Source: Agelaius tricolor
Taxonomy: Eukaryota > Chordata > Aves > Passeriformes > Icteridae
Reading direction: 5' to 3'
DNA length: 64,000 nt
NCBI GenBank assembly: GCA_023055355.1
Contig: JALJCS010000038.1
Location: forward strand, 3,720,001-3,784,000
Shown here: positions 47,415 to 60,297 of the stretch, in pieces
Position numbering within the stretch: the first letter of the stretch is position 1
Layout of the letters: the number at the start of each line of letters is the position of its first letter
Position numbers and translations under genes: made by a program
Notes under the pieces: model-generated
The model's input: only the letters and a program-made list of their open reading frames with translations
Databases searched by the model: none
Told to the model about the DNA's origin: nothing

Positions 47415-47775
47415 GGGTCACAGAGGCTGGAAAAAACCTCTGGGATCATTGATCCCATTGATCAAAAGTAGCAATCATTAAATCATTTGAAAAGAATCAA
47501 TCATCAGGCCCATCCTGGAGCACTGAGTGCCACATCCAGGCCTTCCCTGGGCACTCCCTGGGCAGTGCCTGGCCACCCTTTCCATGGGGAAATTCCTGCT
47601 GCTGTCCAGGCTGGGCCTCCCCTGGCGCAGCTGGAGGCTGTTCCCTCTCTCCTGACCCTGTTCCCTGGCAGCAGAGCCCGACACCCTGCCTGTCCCCTCC
47701 TGTCAGGAGTTGTTGGGAGCACTGAAATCTTCCCTGAGCCTCCTTTTCCCAGCCTTGGCACCTCCCTGGTGTTTC
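47415..47775 (-). mobile_element. CR1 LINE 3' region, longest remnant in the window
   Basis: The + strand reads TCACAGAGGCTGGAAAAAACC, TCTGGGATCATTGATCCC, GTGCCACATCCAGGCC, CTGGGCAGTGCCTGGCCACC, CTCCCCTGGCGCAGCTGGAG, CTGTTCCCTCTCTCCTGACC and GAGCCTCCTTTTCCCAGCC. This follows the order of the reverse complement of the CR1 3' region for about 360 bases. It is diverged and has no intact frame. Confidence 0.85.
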
Positions 47776-49134
47776 TCCAAGCACCAGCACGTTCCTGGAG
47801 GTAATCCTGGCCCAGCTGAAGCCATTGAGGATTTTGCCACTGACTTCATCCCTGCTGTATGTATTTTTTTTTGTGTGTGTGTGTGTTACAAACTGGCTGT
47901 ATCAGTTCAGAGCTGCCCCTTTCTCACACAGAAATCAGATGGTGCTGAAATTGAGCTGATTGTTTTATAGGTATTGGCTGTTCTGCTCTTCTTATGGATT
48001 GATTGACAAAAATAGAGCCTGATAAATATTGTAAATGACTAAAATACGTGTAAGCTGTGCATTCAGTCAGCTTTGGAGAGGCTCTTTTGCTGTAGAACCC
48101 CGTTTTCCAGGCACTTAACACCATTTTGAGAAAACGAGCTCCTGATTTCTCAATACAAATGTAATTGGGAAAAGTCAGTAATATTCAGACATGTAGATTG
48201 AATTAAAGCAGCAGGGAGAGTTTTCACTAACCCAGGAAATTTTCAGGCTCTCTTTTTGTGTCTGGTTAGATAACTCAATATTTAAAAATCAACCCAAATT
48301 AGATAAATAAGCTGGAAGTCATAGTTAGCATTCGTCAAGCAACTTAGGCTGGATGTTCCAGCCCTGCCTGACTCCACCTCTAGCTGCAGGGTTTCCCTGT
48401 TATGAACGGGTGAATTCTAATCCTTGTTTATTCCCTGCTGCAGAGAAATGGATTTATCCGGACTTTTCTGCCTTGAAAAGGAGCCCTGGGTGCAGGGGGC
48501 CGGGGCGCCCTGGGGCGGGTGTGATGTGCCATGCGAATTCCGCCCTTCACACCTTCCACCAACACCAAATCCTTTATTTCCGTGACACGGAGAACTTTTA
48601 GCACCCCGAAAGTGGCCCCAGGGTGTGGCTGTGACCTGAGAAATCAGGGCAGTGAGGGGTTACATGAGCTGGCTCCGCTCCCCTGGCATCTCCTGGGCCC
48701 AGGATGGGAGCTGCTGGGGATCCCTGCTGGACCCACTGGGTGCATTACAGGCAAAAGCTGACTTTTTATTTCTTAAACACTGCAAGGAAGGCTGAATCGA
48801 AGTAGGGAGGTGTTTTATTCTGAACAGTGTGGCGGAAAGGAATCTTTTTATCTTCTGGGTTTCTTTGTTTCCGGAATGTTTTGTAGCATGGACTTGTAGC
48901 AGAGCGGTGTTAAGCACATTCCTGCAAATCTCTTTCTGGTAGCCTCTGGAAAAGGGTGATGCTGCCAAAATCAAATCAAATATTTAACTCTAAACTTTTT
49001 TTTTTTTCCTTCAAACGATGACTCTTTATGACTATTTTTGTTTTTTTGGTTTTGTTGTATTTCTTAGAAGAGCATTTGTAGTGTTCATCACAGGAGAGCT
49101 GCTCCTGTTCATCACAGGAGAACTTCTGTTCTTC

Positions 49135-49300
49135 CAGGAGAAGCTGTGGCTGCCCCTGGATCCCTGGCAGTGCCCAAGGCCAGGCTGGACAGGGCTTGGA
49201 GCAGCCTGGGACAGTGGAAGGTGTCCCTGCCATGGCAGGGGTGGCACTGGATGGGCTTTGATGTCACTTCCAACCCAACTCCTCCAGGATTCCGTGATTC
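49135..49300 (+). mobile_element. CR1 LINE 3'-end fragment
   Basis: GCTGTGGCTGCCCCTGGATCC, CCAAGGCCAGGCTGGACAGG, GGTGTCCCTGCCATGGCAGG, GATGTCACTTCCAACCCAAC and CAGGATTCCGTGATTCC are in CR1 terminal order on the + strand. Confidence 0.88.
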
Positions 49301-50656
49301 CCTTTGTTTTCCCCCTTTTCCCAATTAACCTCATTTTAAGCTGTGATCACCAGCAGTGCCTTTTACCCTCTGCTGCCCTTCTGCAGGTTTTCCATCTCCA
49401 CCTGCCTCACTCCAGCCCTGCTCTTCCCACCAGGCATTAATAAAACCAAAGCAGAGGCCAGTGTGATCATCCCCTGCCTCAGCCTGCTGCAGGGAAACCC
49501 TTCCCAACAGAGTGAAAATTGCAAGTGGTTATGGAAATTATGGGGCAGGGAAGAAATAGCATTCCAGCCTGGTTTAATTTGTGAGTGGATGTCCTGGAAA
49601 TAAGGTATAGCAATGCATAGCACAGGTTGTTCTAACGTGGATGTTGGGCTTGCCCTTGTGTGAGTGTGATGCTGCCTCATGATGTGAGAGCAGATATTAT
49701 AACCTTGAAGAATCTTGTAGGACATAAAAGTTTTAATTAAAAATCCAGCTTGGTTGAGGGTATTTTGGTTTAGTATGAATGTCTTCATTTCTTTTGAAAA
49801 AAGAATTAAATGAAACCCTTAGTATTCCCTTTTTTTTTTCTTTTTTTTTTTTTTTTATTCCTGCATATTTATTCTTGAAGTTGAAGCATTAGAAAATAAT
49901 TGAGTAAAACAAAATCCACAAGGCTTCAAATTACCTCTAGCTTAATGTTTTATTTAAAAGGTTTGCTAACTGACATTCTTTATAATGAATTAGGTCACGC
50001 GGCTCCGAGGAGTGTTGTCGGTTTTCTTTTTTACATTTAAATTTGAGGCTGCTTCCCTTGAAACTTGGGCTCTGCTGCCAGAGCTGTGACTCCCTGGCTC
50101 AGGGAATCTCACTCTAATTATTCTCAATCACACCAGTGCAAATGAATATATCCATGTTTGGAGGGTGGCAGCGGTGTTGTCATGGCAATCTCCGTAAGGT
50201 CATGAGAAACTCATGGATATTGTTCCCTGCCTCTCCTGGGAGGCTCTACCTTTGCAGCACCCGGGCTTTGGGGAAGAACTTTGAAGCAGGGTCTTGCTGG
50301 GGTTGGGCTGGAAGGGTTTGCTGGTTCCTGCTGGGGGTTCAGGTGAGGGTGGTGGGGGCTGGTGGCTCACTGCTCCCCCTCCCCTGGGCGCCACATCCCG
50401 AGTCAGGATGGACCAGGCTTGTTCTGGAAGGTTCTGGGCTCCTCCTGAACCTCAGGGGCAGCAGGAGGACCTTGGGTTGGTGCTGGTTAATGGTGTGCTG
50501 GGGTGAGCTTTGGATTGGGTTCTGTTGGGAGAGCTTCACTTGTATAACTTACTGCTAACTTATGCTTGTTCGCATTGTAACTTAAAAAAAACCCAAACCC
50601 CAAATAATAACATGCCCCAAGAAAACAACAAAACACCCAACTTTGTTTTTCTTTAA

Positions 50657-50712
50657 GGCCATGTTGGGTGGAACAACCTGGTCTAGTGGAAGGTTCCCTG
50701 TCCACGGCAACT
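50657..50712 (+). mobile_element. Short CR1 fragment
   Basis: AGGCCATGTTGGGTGGAACA, ACCTGGTCTAGTGGAAGG and TTCCCTGTCCACGGCAAC correspond to the segment just before the CR1 terminus. The last part of the element is missing. Confidence 0.75.
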
Positions 50713-50748
50713 CTGATGATTTTACAAATGTCTGGTGTGGAAGGAAAA

Positions 50749-50798
50749 GGAATTCACTGAAACTGGAATTCACTGAAATTGGAATTCACTAAAATTGG
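50749..50798 (+). repeat. Three 16-bp tandem units
   Basis: GGAATTCACTGAAACT, GGAATTCACTGAAATT and GGAATTCACTAAAATT lie head to tail, just after the CR1 fragment. Confidence 0.92.
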
Positions 50799-50996
50799 TG
50801 TTTTTCAAGTCTTGGTTGAGGCGATCCATGTAGTTGTGGTTTTATGGTTTTGTACTTCTAAATTCTTTTTTGCTTAAAAAAATACCAAAAGAAAACTTAA
50901 CCAAAAATAAATGTTATTGATCGAGAGCCATCAAAGCATTTTAATTAGCAACTAAATCCATGTTAAAACTGTAATTATTTTGCTAACCCAAGACAT

Positions 50997-51035
50997 AGAT
51001 ACATATATGTGTGTGTATATATATATTTATATACA
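50997..51035. repeat. AT/GT-rich microsatellite
   Basis: Alternating purine-pyrimidine sequence (AGATACATATATGTGTGTGT, then TATATATATATTTATATA). It could adopt Z-form or cruciform structure. Confidence 0.85.
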
Positions 51036-52079
51036 CCCCTATCTCTTTGAGCATTCAGATAGCTTTAGCATTGCTTGGTCTGAAAGATCTGACGTTATTT
51101 AATGATTGATACCAATATTCCACAAAAAAAAAAAAACCCAAAAACTGAAAGAAAACCTTGCACTTTACTGGCTGCATGGAACCATGGCCGTGCCCGCAGG
51201 GTGTCAGGTGAGTCTCTTGCATTATTTGTGTTATATCTGCCCTTAATTGCTTCTGGTTGCTGAGTCTTTGGAGATGTTGAGCCTCTCTGATCTTGTCCTC
51301 TCACACCCAGCGTGTTCTCACGCAGCAGGGGAAGCAGGCAGGTTTTCACAGGGATTTTCAGCTGGCAGGTGTGCCCTGTTGGGCCATCCCTGCAAGGCCT
51401 GGCTTGCAGAGCCCCTGCCCTGCCCAGGTGTGCCCCTGTCCACACAGGGCACCTCTGCCCTGCCACTTGTCTGCTGCTGTGACCTCGCTTTCTCTAGGGC
51501 TTGGCACACAGGGTGGATTAAGGGCTTTTAAATTGGAATTTTAGGCTGGCAGAGATGAGTTGGTGTTGAAACGCTCAACGAAGCACCAAGCAAGTGGAAT
51601 TTACAATTAAAGACCTATTTGCATTTAAAAATCATTTCAGTTGACCTTCTGGCCCCCTGGCTTTCTCATTGGCTGTGGGATATCCATTTACACTTCCAGG
51701 GCTCCTGGACTTGCCAAAAACCCTCTGAGCAACTTACCCTGCTCCATTCTGCCTTGCACACCCAACACCTGCAGGAGTGGCCAGTGAGCTGTGGGGGGAA
51801 AAAACATGTCTGATGAGGTTAAAAAAGGCACAGGGGAGCCTTTAATGCTGGGAAAGCATTTAACTGCAGCTTCTGCAGTATTTAACAGGGCTTCAAACCC
51901 CTCTGATTATCCCTGGCCTTGGCTTTTGTCGATCCTTTGGTTGGCTAACGTGTCCCTTTCAGCTTTGGTGGCAATAAAATGTGAGTAAGCAGAAAACTCA
52001 AATTTCTGAACGATGGCTCGTGGCAATTTCCTAATTTCCTGAGTGAGCACAGGCTTCTTGGAGTTTCATTCCTGTGCCA

Positions 52080-52330
52080 GAAAGACTATTTGCTCATACA
52101 AAGTTCTTCATTGTAATAGGAAAAAATCAATTTGATTACTTTCATGTCAGCATGCATGTCTAATGGCTTAGAAGTTATTGCAGCCATAAAATATACAGTA
52201 TCATTTCTCTCTCACTCTGAAATTTGACAGGATTAATATAGTCAGCATGAAATCTTAGTCATAAAGTCGACCATAAGTGATGGTAAAATTAGCTGCTGAA
52301 ATCGTCTGCTTATGGAAAGCATCTTCTGTT
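52080..52330. promoter_or_regulatory. AT-rich putative conserved non-coding block
   Basis: High-complexity sequence holds AAATCAATTTGATTAC (a near-palindrome), TCAGCATGCATGTCTAATGG and GGATTAATATAGTCAGC. It has neither repeats nor coding frames. It is an enhancer candidate by composition only. Confidence 0.25.
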
Positions 52331-54380
52331 TTTCCTTCAGGGAAAAAATATCAAGGGGCTGGCGTGTGGATGGGAAGGAAGTGTTTGCTCTGATAGGAAG
52401 ATGTCCATTTTATTTCATCTTTGTGGATCTGTGATGTCCCTGACAGCCCCAGGTGTGGCTTCACCACCCGTTCATCCCTGCTGGTGCTGCTGGTGGGGCT
52501 GGGCTTGGTGTCCAGGCCAGGCCCTGTGTGAGACACAGTGCAGCTCACACAGGGCCTGGAGAGCCCCATCCCCTGCAGGGGCTGGGTTTTGGGTTGAAAT
52601 CAGGGCTTTTGAGGAATGTCCATTGGTGCTGTGTGTCCCCAGGGCAGGCTGGAGTGTGCTGCTCTGATTTATCTCATGCACAACGAGCCTTGTGGTGGTT
52701 GAAAGGTGTTTTTTCCCTTGGCTCAGTGAGGCTGGAGGGAGGAGAGGTGCAGGTGAGGTGGTTTCACCCCTGGAATTGAGTGGATGCTCTTCCTCCTGGT
52801 GCTGCCTGCTGCCACCTTTTTGGTCACCCCTGTCCTCCCCACATGCTCCCCTTGGGAAGTGGCTGAGCACCTTCATGGGGCACAAAAGGGAGCTCTGAGC
52901 TGAGACTGAGAAAGTTAAAGTTGAGTTTGCCTCTGTGTGGCTGCCCTGGGAGGCAGAGCAGCCTCTCCTTGCTGCTCACCCACCTCCAGGCCTGTCCTTG
53001 GGAGTGCAGAGGAAGTGCTGGCTCAGGCAGGTGTGTGATCCTGCACCAGCCCAGCCTCTGAGCTCCTTCGTCATGGTTTTGTTTCATGATGTCTCATTTC
53101 AGCTGCATTGGGTAAGGTGCCCGTGCTGCTTTTTCTGCTTATGAAGCTGATTACAGAAAGAATTAAGGAGCTTGGTATCTTTAATAGCAATGAGCTGCTA
53201 TCTTCAATATCAACTTTAAAATTAAACCAAGGGAAGGCATCATCCTGCTTATGGACGTTAATTGCCCATTCCAGAAGGTCCCAGAGCTGGGTTTTCTTGC
53301 CAGCTTGGCTTTGCAAGGGGAAATTCCTCCTGTTCCTTGAGCAAAGACACAAAGTTTTGCTCCTCTGGGGGGGATCAGGGGTCCCTCGCGTTGCCTCCGG
53401 ATGTTCCAGCCTGGCTGGGAGCTGTGTCCTGCTGGTTTCACAAGTCCTGCCTGCCTTGGCAGCCCGTGGTGAAAAGTTAATATCTGGTCATTGCTTTTGG
53501 CTGCATCTCCAAGGCAACTTCATTCATAGGCAGCTATGCCTGGGTGACTGACTCCAGCTCCTGTTACATCCCCCAGGAGCTGTTAACTCCTTCAGGGCAG
53601 CAGGGAGCAGGCACAGAGCAGGTGGATGCCAGAAACTCCCAGCAAGTCTGACCTGCTCTGTTTGGTTTCCTTCCCAGAGCCTTTTTCAGCGTGGAGAGAG
53701 AGCAAAGAGCTCGTTGCTGTTTGAGATCCTTCTCGGTGCAGAGAGGTCTCAGACTAAGTTTGTTTCTCCTGGAATTATTATGCTCCATTATCCTCTGGTT
53801 TGGGCAGAATGTTGCCTTTGGGATCTGCACTTGCTGCAGAATTTCACTGGGGAAAAAGGAGCTTGGCTGCTCTCTGCAATACAGGAAAAAATGGAATTTT
53901 GCGTTTCATGCATAACCAAGGGAGGGTTTTCCTCCAAGGGGCAGGTCATGGGGTGAGACCACCATGTTCCCAGGGGTGCTCAGGATCCATGAGTTCTGTG
54001 GGATGGAGGTGTGCAGGTTAAACGTGGACATGTCCTGGTCCCTCCCTGCTGTGCCTATTTCTGTGTGAGTTCTCCAGATCCAGATTTGCAGCCTCCAGAG
54101 ACTGCTTCGATTCTCACCAAAAGATGTAGGAAGGAGGAAAAGGAGCCAAACTCTGGGCTTTTTGCTGTTTGTTTCTCTCACAGCAATGCAGAGAGGTGCT
54201 GTTCCAGGAGATGATGATTTGTCCTTAAAATCCTCAGCTCTGGCTGGGATGGATCCTGAAGCAGCAGTCCCCAGGAAAGCAGCATCCATCTCCAGGGAGG
54301 AATGGGGCTGGAGAGGGGCAGAACAAGCCCAGCTCAAACCAGCACCAGGCAAAGCTTGGCTTGAACTGGCTGAGCATTCT

Positions 54381-54475
54381 AAAACCATGGAATTTGGTTT
54401 GGTTTGGAAGAGACCTTAAAGCTGTGTTGTTCCATCCCTGTTCCAAGGGCAGGGAACCTTCCAGTGGACCAGGCT
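54381..54475 (-). mobile_element. CR1 LINE 3'-end fragment
   Basis: AAACCATGGAATTTGGTTTG, GTTTGGAAGAGACCTTAAAG, GTTCCATCCCTGTTCCAAGG and GCAGGGAACCTTCCAGTGGA match the reverse complement of the CR1 terminus. Confidence 0.8.
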
Positions 54476-56330
54476 GCTGGGCTGTGCCCTCTTCCATCAA
54501 GATTTGAGCCCATGCTCCCACCCTGGTGCTCTTTGGAGGCCCTGCAGGTGATTTGGCAGGAGGGAACAGGCAGGAAAAGCTCCCTGGGTTTCACTGGACA
54601 CATCCCTGCAGCCCAGGTGGGGCAGCTCAGCAGGGATCAAGGTCAGGCTGGCTCTGGGGACAGCTGAGATACACAAACCTGACAATTAAAAATGAACCCT
54701 GTTCATTTTTTAATGCGTTTTGGGAGATGTGTTACGCTCAGGCAGGGAATGGGACACACTGGGGCTGAGTATGCTGCAGTGGGACAAGGTGGTACCTATG
54801 GAAAAGTTCATTAGACATGGCTCAGGTGATCCCAAGGAGCTGGGGTGCAGCCTGGGTCCCCTAAAACCTGGCCAAGCTCCCTGCTCCAGGTGCTGCTCTC
54901 CCTTCCCAGGGAGGAAAACCTGCTCTCGGACTCCTATGGAGCTGCTATAACTCTCAAATTTTAATAATAGATTACCATTAGTATCAGCCTTATATAATGC
55001 ACAGCTCATTATTGCTTACTCAGAATAATTTTGCAGCCTCCTTATAGAACCTTGGAACTTTATTTGCTGAGTATAAAATATGCAGAAATGCATGAATAGT
55101 TTTAAGACTTGGTACCCTAAACTAATACAGTGTGCTGCTTTTTTTTTTCCCTGCTCCATGATTGAAGTCAAATTAACATATTTACCTTCAGTGCTCCCAG
55201 GAGTAGCATTAAAAAATTCAAGAGGTGATTCAGAATAGTCTCCGATTTACTGTGTTTAAAGCTGGATTTCATTTCTCACTAAAACCATGCAAACACTTGA
55301 CTCCCTTTCAGCTTTGCAGCCTCTTTGCTCCCCGTGCAGGTCCTCAGACTTACCAACAGATGGGAGCAATATTATTACCACTGTGTTCCCAAAAGGAAGC
55401 TTTTTATTTTATTTTATTGGCTTTTGGGATGGTGGAGAAAGCAGGGGCAGCGAGTAAGGGAGGAAATGAGTTCTAACAAATGGCACAGAAGTGTGGGCTG
55501 CTGTTTCAGGCTGGAGTAAGGAGAAGGATGCAGTGTGGTTTCTGTCTTTCCTAGGGCAAATCACTGAGCCTGATTTTGCCTCTATGTTCCCATTTTCCCA
55601 GGAAAAAAAGCTGTGTGAAGGCCAGGGTAGGAAATGGAAACTGTTGCTTTATTGCCCAGTAGGTTTTTTTTATGAATATTTCCCAGTTTATTTTTATGAA
55701 TGACACCTGTGCCATCCTGCTGTGCTTTGATTTGTCCCTGCAGCTGTAGGGTGCAGCTCCTGGAGCTCCAAGGATTTCAGACCCCAAATCCTGCTCCAAA
55801 GCCCCCAGGCTGCTCCACCACCATCTCTGTCTTTAAAACATGGAAGGGCTGCAGGAAAACCTTTGACCTTAACACTTTTCCTGCCCCAGGGAATAAATAT
55901 TCCAGGGAGAGGGTCTGTGAGAGGAGGCTGGGTCTGCTCAGTACCCTCTGAGCAGGACAAATCTGCACTGGAGATACTGCACTGGGTTTTTTCCATGCCT
56001 GCTGCTAGATTAGGAAGTTGTTTCAGCAGATGTTGTTTCCTAAGAAAATGGGTTAATGCTTGGTGGTTAGAATGGTGTGGCAAAAAAAGCTTATTTGTGT
56101 GAGGCTTTGGCTAATTGCCTTGCAAGAGTTACCGAGCGTTGCAGCAAATTTCCTGATTTCGCAATCGCCACGGTTCTGGTTTAACTGGCCAGAAAGATTT
56201 GCAAAAATACACAAATAAATGGGAATACAGAGGCAAAAATCACTGGATGGCTTGTTGCAAAAAGCTGGAGGGCCTTGTGAAGAGGTCTCCAGGTGTGAGC
56301 AAGTGGCTGAAGCTGGGGATCTCGGGGTTT

Positions 56331-56460
56331 TATAGAATTCCTGAATGATTTTTTTTGAAAAGGACCTTAAAGCTCATCCTATTCCATCCCCTTTCCACTG
56401 TCCCAGGTTGCTCCAAGCCCTGTCCAGCCTGGCCTTGGACACTTGCAGGGATGGGACAGG
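56331..56460 (-). mobile_element. CR1 LINE 3'-end fragment
   Basis: TATAGAATTCCTGAATGATT, GAAAAGGACCTTAAAGCTCA, TCCTATTCCATCCCCTTTCC, CAGGTTGCTCCAAGCCCTGT and CCAGCCTGGCCTTGGACACT match the reverse complement of the CR1 terminus. Confidence 0.85.
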
Positions 56461-58670
56461 ACTGCTGCCCGCTGCTGCCTTGGCTCATGGGACTGGTCCC
56501 AGCACACTGATGGAGCTGGGAGCTGCTCTGAGCTGGGACCACAGGGAGGAGTTTCCATCTGGAGGCAGGGATTTGGTCAATTGGGCCAGGAAAATGCAAA
56601 CCAAGTGTTGCTGTTTCTAAGGGCATCACCATGAAAAGACTTTTACTGCATCAAAAAGCACCACGGCAATGAACTGGTGGGGCTGGGAGGGACCTGGGGG
56701 GCTCTCCAGGGAAGGGTGGCCACTCCTGGATCCTGTGCCATGGATAAAACCCTGTCTGGCACAGAATTCCCAGAGCCACGTGCCAGCACAGCTCTGGGCT
56801 GGGGGCTCTGGCGTGGGCCAGCTCTGCATCCCCCAGTGCTGCTTAAATCACTAATTCAGTTCTGTCTGAGCAGCAGCCTAAACCAGGAATAAATGGACTT
56901 GGCTCCATAAACTTAGCACTTAAATATTTTCCCAGGCAGGGGAAAAAAAAAACCACCAACATTTGCTTTCCATGCAAAACATATAAATCTTGGCAAAGTT
57001 CCCAAAGTTGTGTGTTTAACTGTTCATATCTGTGTGCTTGTAGGAGAGAAGTGGTTATTCCCCAGCATAATTATTTTCCTTTTTTAAAAGGAAGCTGGAA
57101 TGTTTGTGAGGAAGACATTTTAAGCCAGTGGTGGGGATGAAGGAGAGTGAGGTTGGATGGGGAAAGGAAGCACCTTCCCCTCAATTTGCTCTGTGCCAGG
57201 ACTAACCACAAATGCTGCTTTGACTTGCTGTGTTTTGGGGCTTGTCTGATGAGTTTTAGTGAGACATGGATCTGCTTGTTGGTTTCTTTTTAATCCTATC
57301 CCAGTACAAGAGCTGTTAGTGGAGTTTATTTAAAGTTAAAATCATGGATGCTGCATTAAACTCAGCTCTTCCCTCCTTCCCAAAGCCCTGCAGCAGGTGG
57401 ATGCTCCTGTATTTCCTGCTCACTCCAGGAGAGACCCCACTGTCATTATTCAAGCAGAGATGCAGAGATAGATTTAATTTGGTATAAAATCCCTGTTTCT
57501 CAGGAAATCCCTGAGGAGATGCTGAGGAGGCCCTTCCCTGGGGCTGGGGTGATGCACATCTCACCCTGTCAGCACCCTGTCCCCATCCTGGGGGTGCAGG
57601 TGGCTCTGGGAATGGGCACAGGGAATGGAGGACAGGGTCTGTGCTGAGAGTCCTGCCTGCAGGTTGGAAATTTCCCAGCCCACTGCCCCTCCATGAGCGC
57701 TGTGAACACACAGTGCATAGATCTGGGGGATAAACCCACCCAAATCTCCTCTGCAGAGGGGAAAAAAAATCCCAATAACCATCCTGCAGCTTCTCCCCAC
57801 TGCACTCTGTGCCTGGCTGTCCTTGCAGTCCCTGTTCCAGAGCTGAGATGTTGAATTTATTTGTGTTCTAACACCTCTGTGTTTCATAACAGGAATCACT
57901 CCTGGGTTTGGCCGGGAGGCAGCGGAGCTCCCTGTAATCCAGGAGTGAATCAAAGCAACTTTTTACAAAACAAGATTCTCTCTCACTGTTGCAAAAGAGC
58001 TTTGGGGAAATCTGGTTTTTGTGGTTAAGGATCTTACTCTTGATGCACAAGGAAAATTATGTGTAGCTTTTATTTGGCCCAAAGGATTCTTACAACATTA
58101 TCCGTATTTCCTTTAATTTGTGGGATTTCTAGTAAATGGGCTTAAAAATAGGTCTGGGCAAGATGCCAGGGTACATAAGAAGAGCAGAAAAGCTTTGCAG
58201 GCTGTGAGCTGCTCGCTTTCACTTCTCCCTGGGTGCAGGCTGGGGGCACGGGGCGGTTGCTCACCTTTTGGAGTTAAATTTAATGATGTCTCTGGAATCC
58301 TTTGGAAGTTGATATGGCAGGAAGAAAAAAAATCTTTTAACTCTTTCTTAGAGCTGATGCAGTGTAGTTGCTGAGCTGGAGTTGAGTCTGGAAAGGGGCA
58401 GGATGAGCTGCAGCACCAGGGGAGGGCAAGAATTGGGGACCCATTCACTGATGGGATTTAGGGACCCTGGAAAAGCAGCGTACAAGTAGGAGCAGAATAT
58501 GGCAGGAATGTACTAATAACAATTTTTATCCATGAATATCGAGGTGCTTTGCAGGTATAAAGTTCTTCTGGTGTCTCTGTGAGCTGGGGGAGGTGGGGGC
58601 AGTTCATCTGTGCAGGTGCAAACACCTCACCCCTGTTTGCCCCAGGGGTGCAGCCTCAGCTGATGCCACA

Positions 58671-58740
58671 CTTTTCCCTAAAAGCTGGTAAATTGGGTAT
58701 TGTTGCTTTTCCCTAAAAGCTGATAAATTGGGAGCTGTTG
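58671..58740 (+). repeat. 35-bp tandem duplication
   Basis: Two head-to-tail 35-base copies beginning CTTTTCCCTAAAAGCTG and ending GTTG differ at three positions. Confidence 0.93.
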
Positions 58741-59619
58741 TGGACCAATCCTCCATGGACTGAAGTCCCAGGAGCCACTGCCAGCTCCACATCACTCCCC
58801 AGGATCCTCTCTGGGGGACGCAGTGAATTTGCTGCAGCTCCCACAAACAGGGCTGATATTTGGGATGTGTCTGGAGAGAGCACAGGGCTCACTGAGGCCA
58901 AACCTTTCCCTGAAGGCAGGACTGAAATGGGGTCTTGAGCCTTTTCCACAGGCCTGGTGGAAAAGGGGCAGCTCCTGCCTCTGAGGGCTCTTCCATGTTC
59001 CAGGAGAAAACACAGCAGAGAGGAGCAGCCTGTGCTGCCTCTGCCTGCCTTTGGTACATTGTGAGCAGGAATTGTTTGTTTCCTTCTGGACACGGAGCTG
59101 CTGAGTGCCAGCACCCCAAAACTTCCCTCATTAAACCTCGGGACTGAGCAGCTCCCAGCCCCAGGGCTTTCTCCTTCCCAAACCCAAAGCCCTGACCTCC
59201 AGCCAGCCCAATTAGCACAAGTTCAGATTTGAGCTGATGTTTCAAATTTGCCTCCTTTGCCTGGGATCAGCTTTCCCAGGCACCCCAGAGCAAAAGGCTC
59301 CTGATGTTCCTCCAGAGACCAAGGTTAAATGGGCAGCTGCAGCCCAGCCCCGTGGGAAGGGCAGGGCAGGTTTTTGGGGGTGGTTTTGGGGAGATGGGCT
59401 GGCACTGGGGGAATGCTGCTGGGTCCCTCGCCAGGGCTGGGGCTGGGATGTGTCAGCTCCTCTTTGAGAACAGACAGCGTGAGCCCCTTTGATTTTTCTT
59501 TTTAAAAATAATTGGGTTTGTGAGCATGGTTGGGAGGGGAGTGGGGAATGTTTAAAAATTTTTAACTGAGAGCCAGCAAATTTAATATTTTCTGTGTCTT
59601 GGCTGTGTTGTGATTTACA

Positions 59620-59765
59620 TTTGATTTTAGGCATAATTAGAAATGCAAGTGGAGCGCTTTGTGTTTTACCTCTGCTCCAACTATTTATGGCATGATATGC
59701 AAATGAAGCAAGCTATGAATATTAAAGATTAGAGTGTGTTACAAAGTATCACTGTCTTTAATGAG
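59620..59765. promoter_or_regulatory. AT-rich putative regulatory block with POU octamer
   Basis: A perfect octamer ATGCAAAT at 59697-59704 lies within non-repetitive AT-rich sequence that also has TAATTAGAAATGCAAG and ATGAATATTAAAG. It is a candidate only. Confidence 0.25.
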
Positions 59766-60297
59766 TTGGGTAATGGGCACAGGCTTTGGAACATGGAGGG
59801 ATCGGTGCTGCGTGCCGGCTCGCCCGGCTTTGGTTGCATCCCAGGAGAGCAGGGCTGGGATTTAAAGGCTCTCCAGCCCCTCTCGGCTGCAGTAGGTAGG
59901 TGAGATTCCCCAGCGTTCCCATGACAAAGGAGGCTGCAGCTGAGGGCTGCTGATGGATTATTTCAGCGAGGCTGTTGCAGTTCTTGTCTAGGTCAATCCG
60001 TTTCGTCTGCGGCAGCGCCGGGGATGGATGTGAGAATATGAAAGCGCTCGCCGACCTTTCAAGGTGCTTTGCAGCCATGGGAGGGAATCTTAAACACAAA
60101 TCCTGCCAAAATGGAGCTGCTGCTCCCCCGGCACTGCCACCCCAAGACATTCCTTCAGCTGCTCCTCCGGGATTAGGGAATTATTTGGGGGGTTATTGAC
60201 ACGTCTGAAGGAGCATCTCATCCACTGGAGAGCAGAGAGGTGGGAATGGGGCTCCTTGCATTAACCCCTTCTGGGGGCAGGAGTCAGGACTGCCTGC

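Noticed and set aside
47415..47775. Open frames over this segment as a protein-coding exon
   Set aside because: The sequence follows the order of the CR1 3' region; the frames are incidental.
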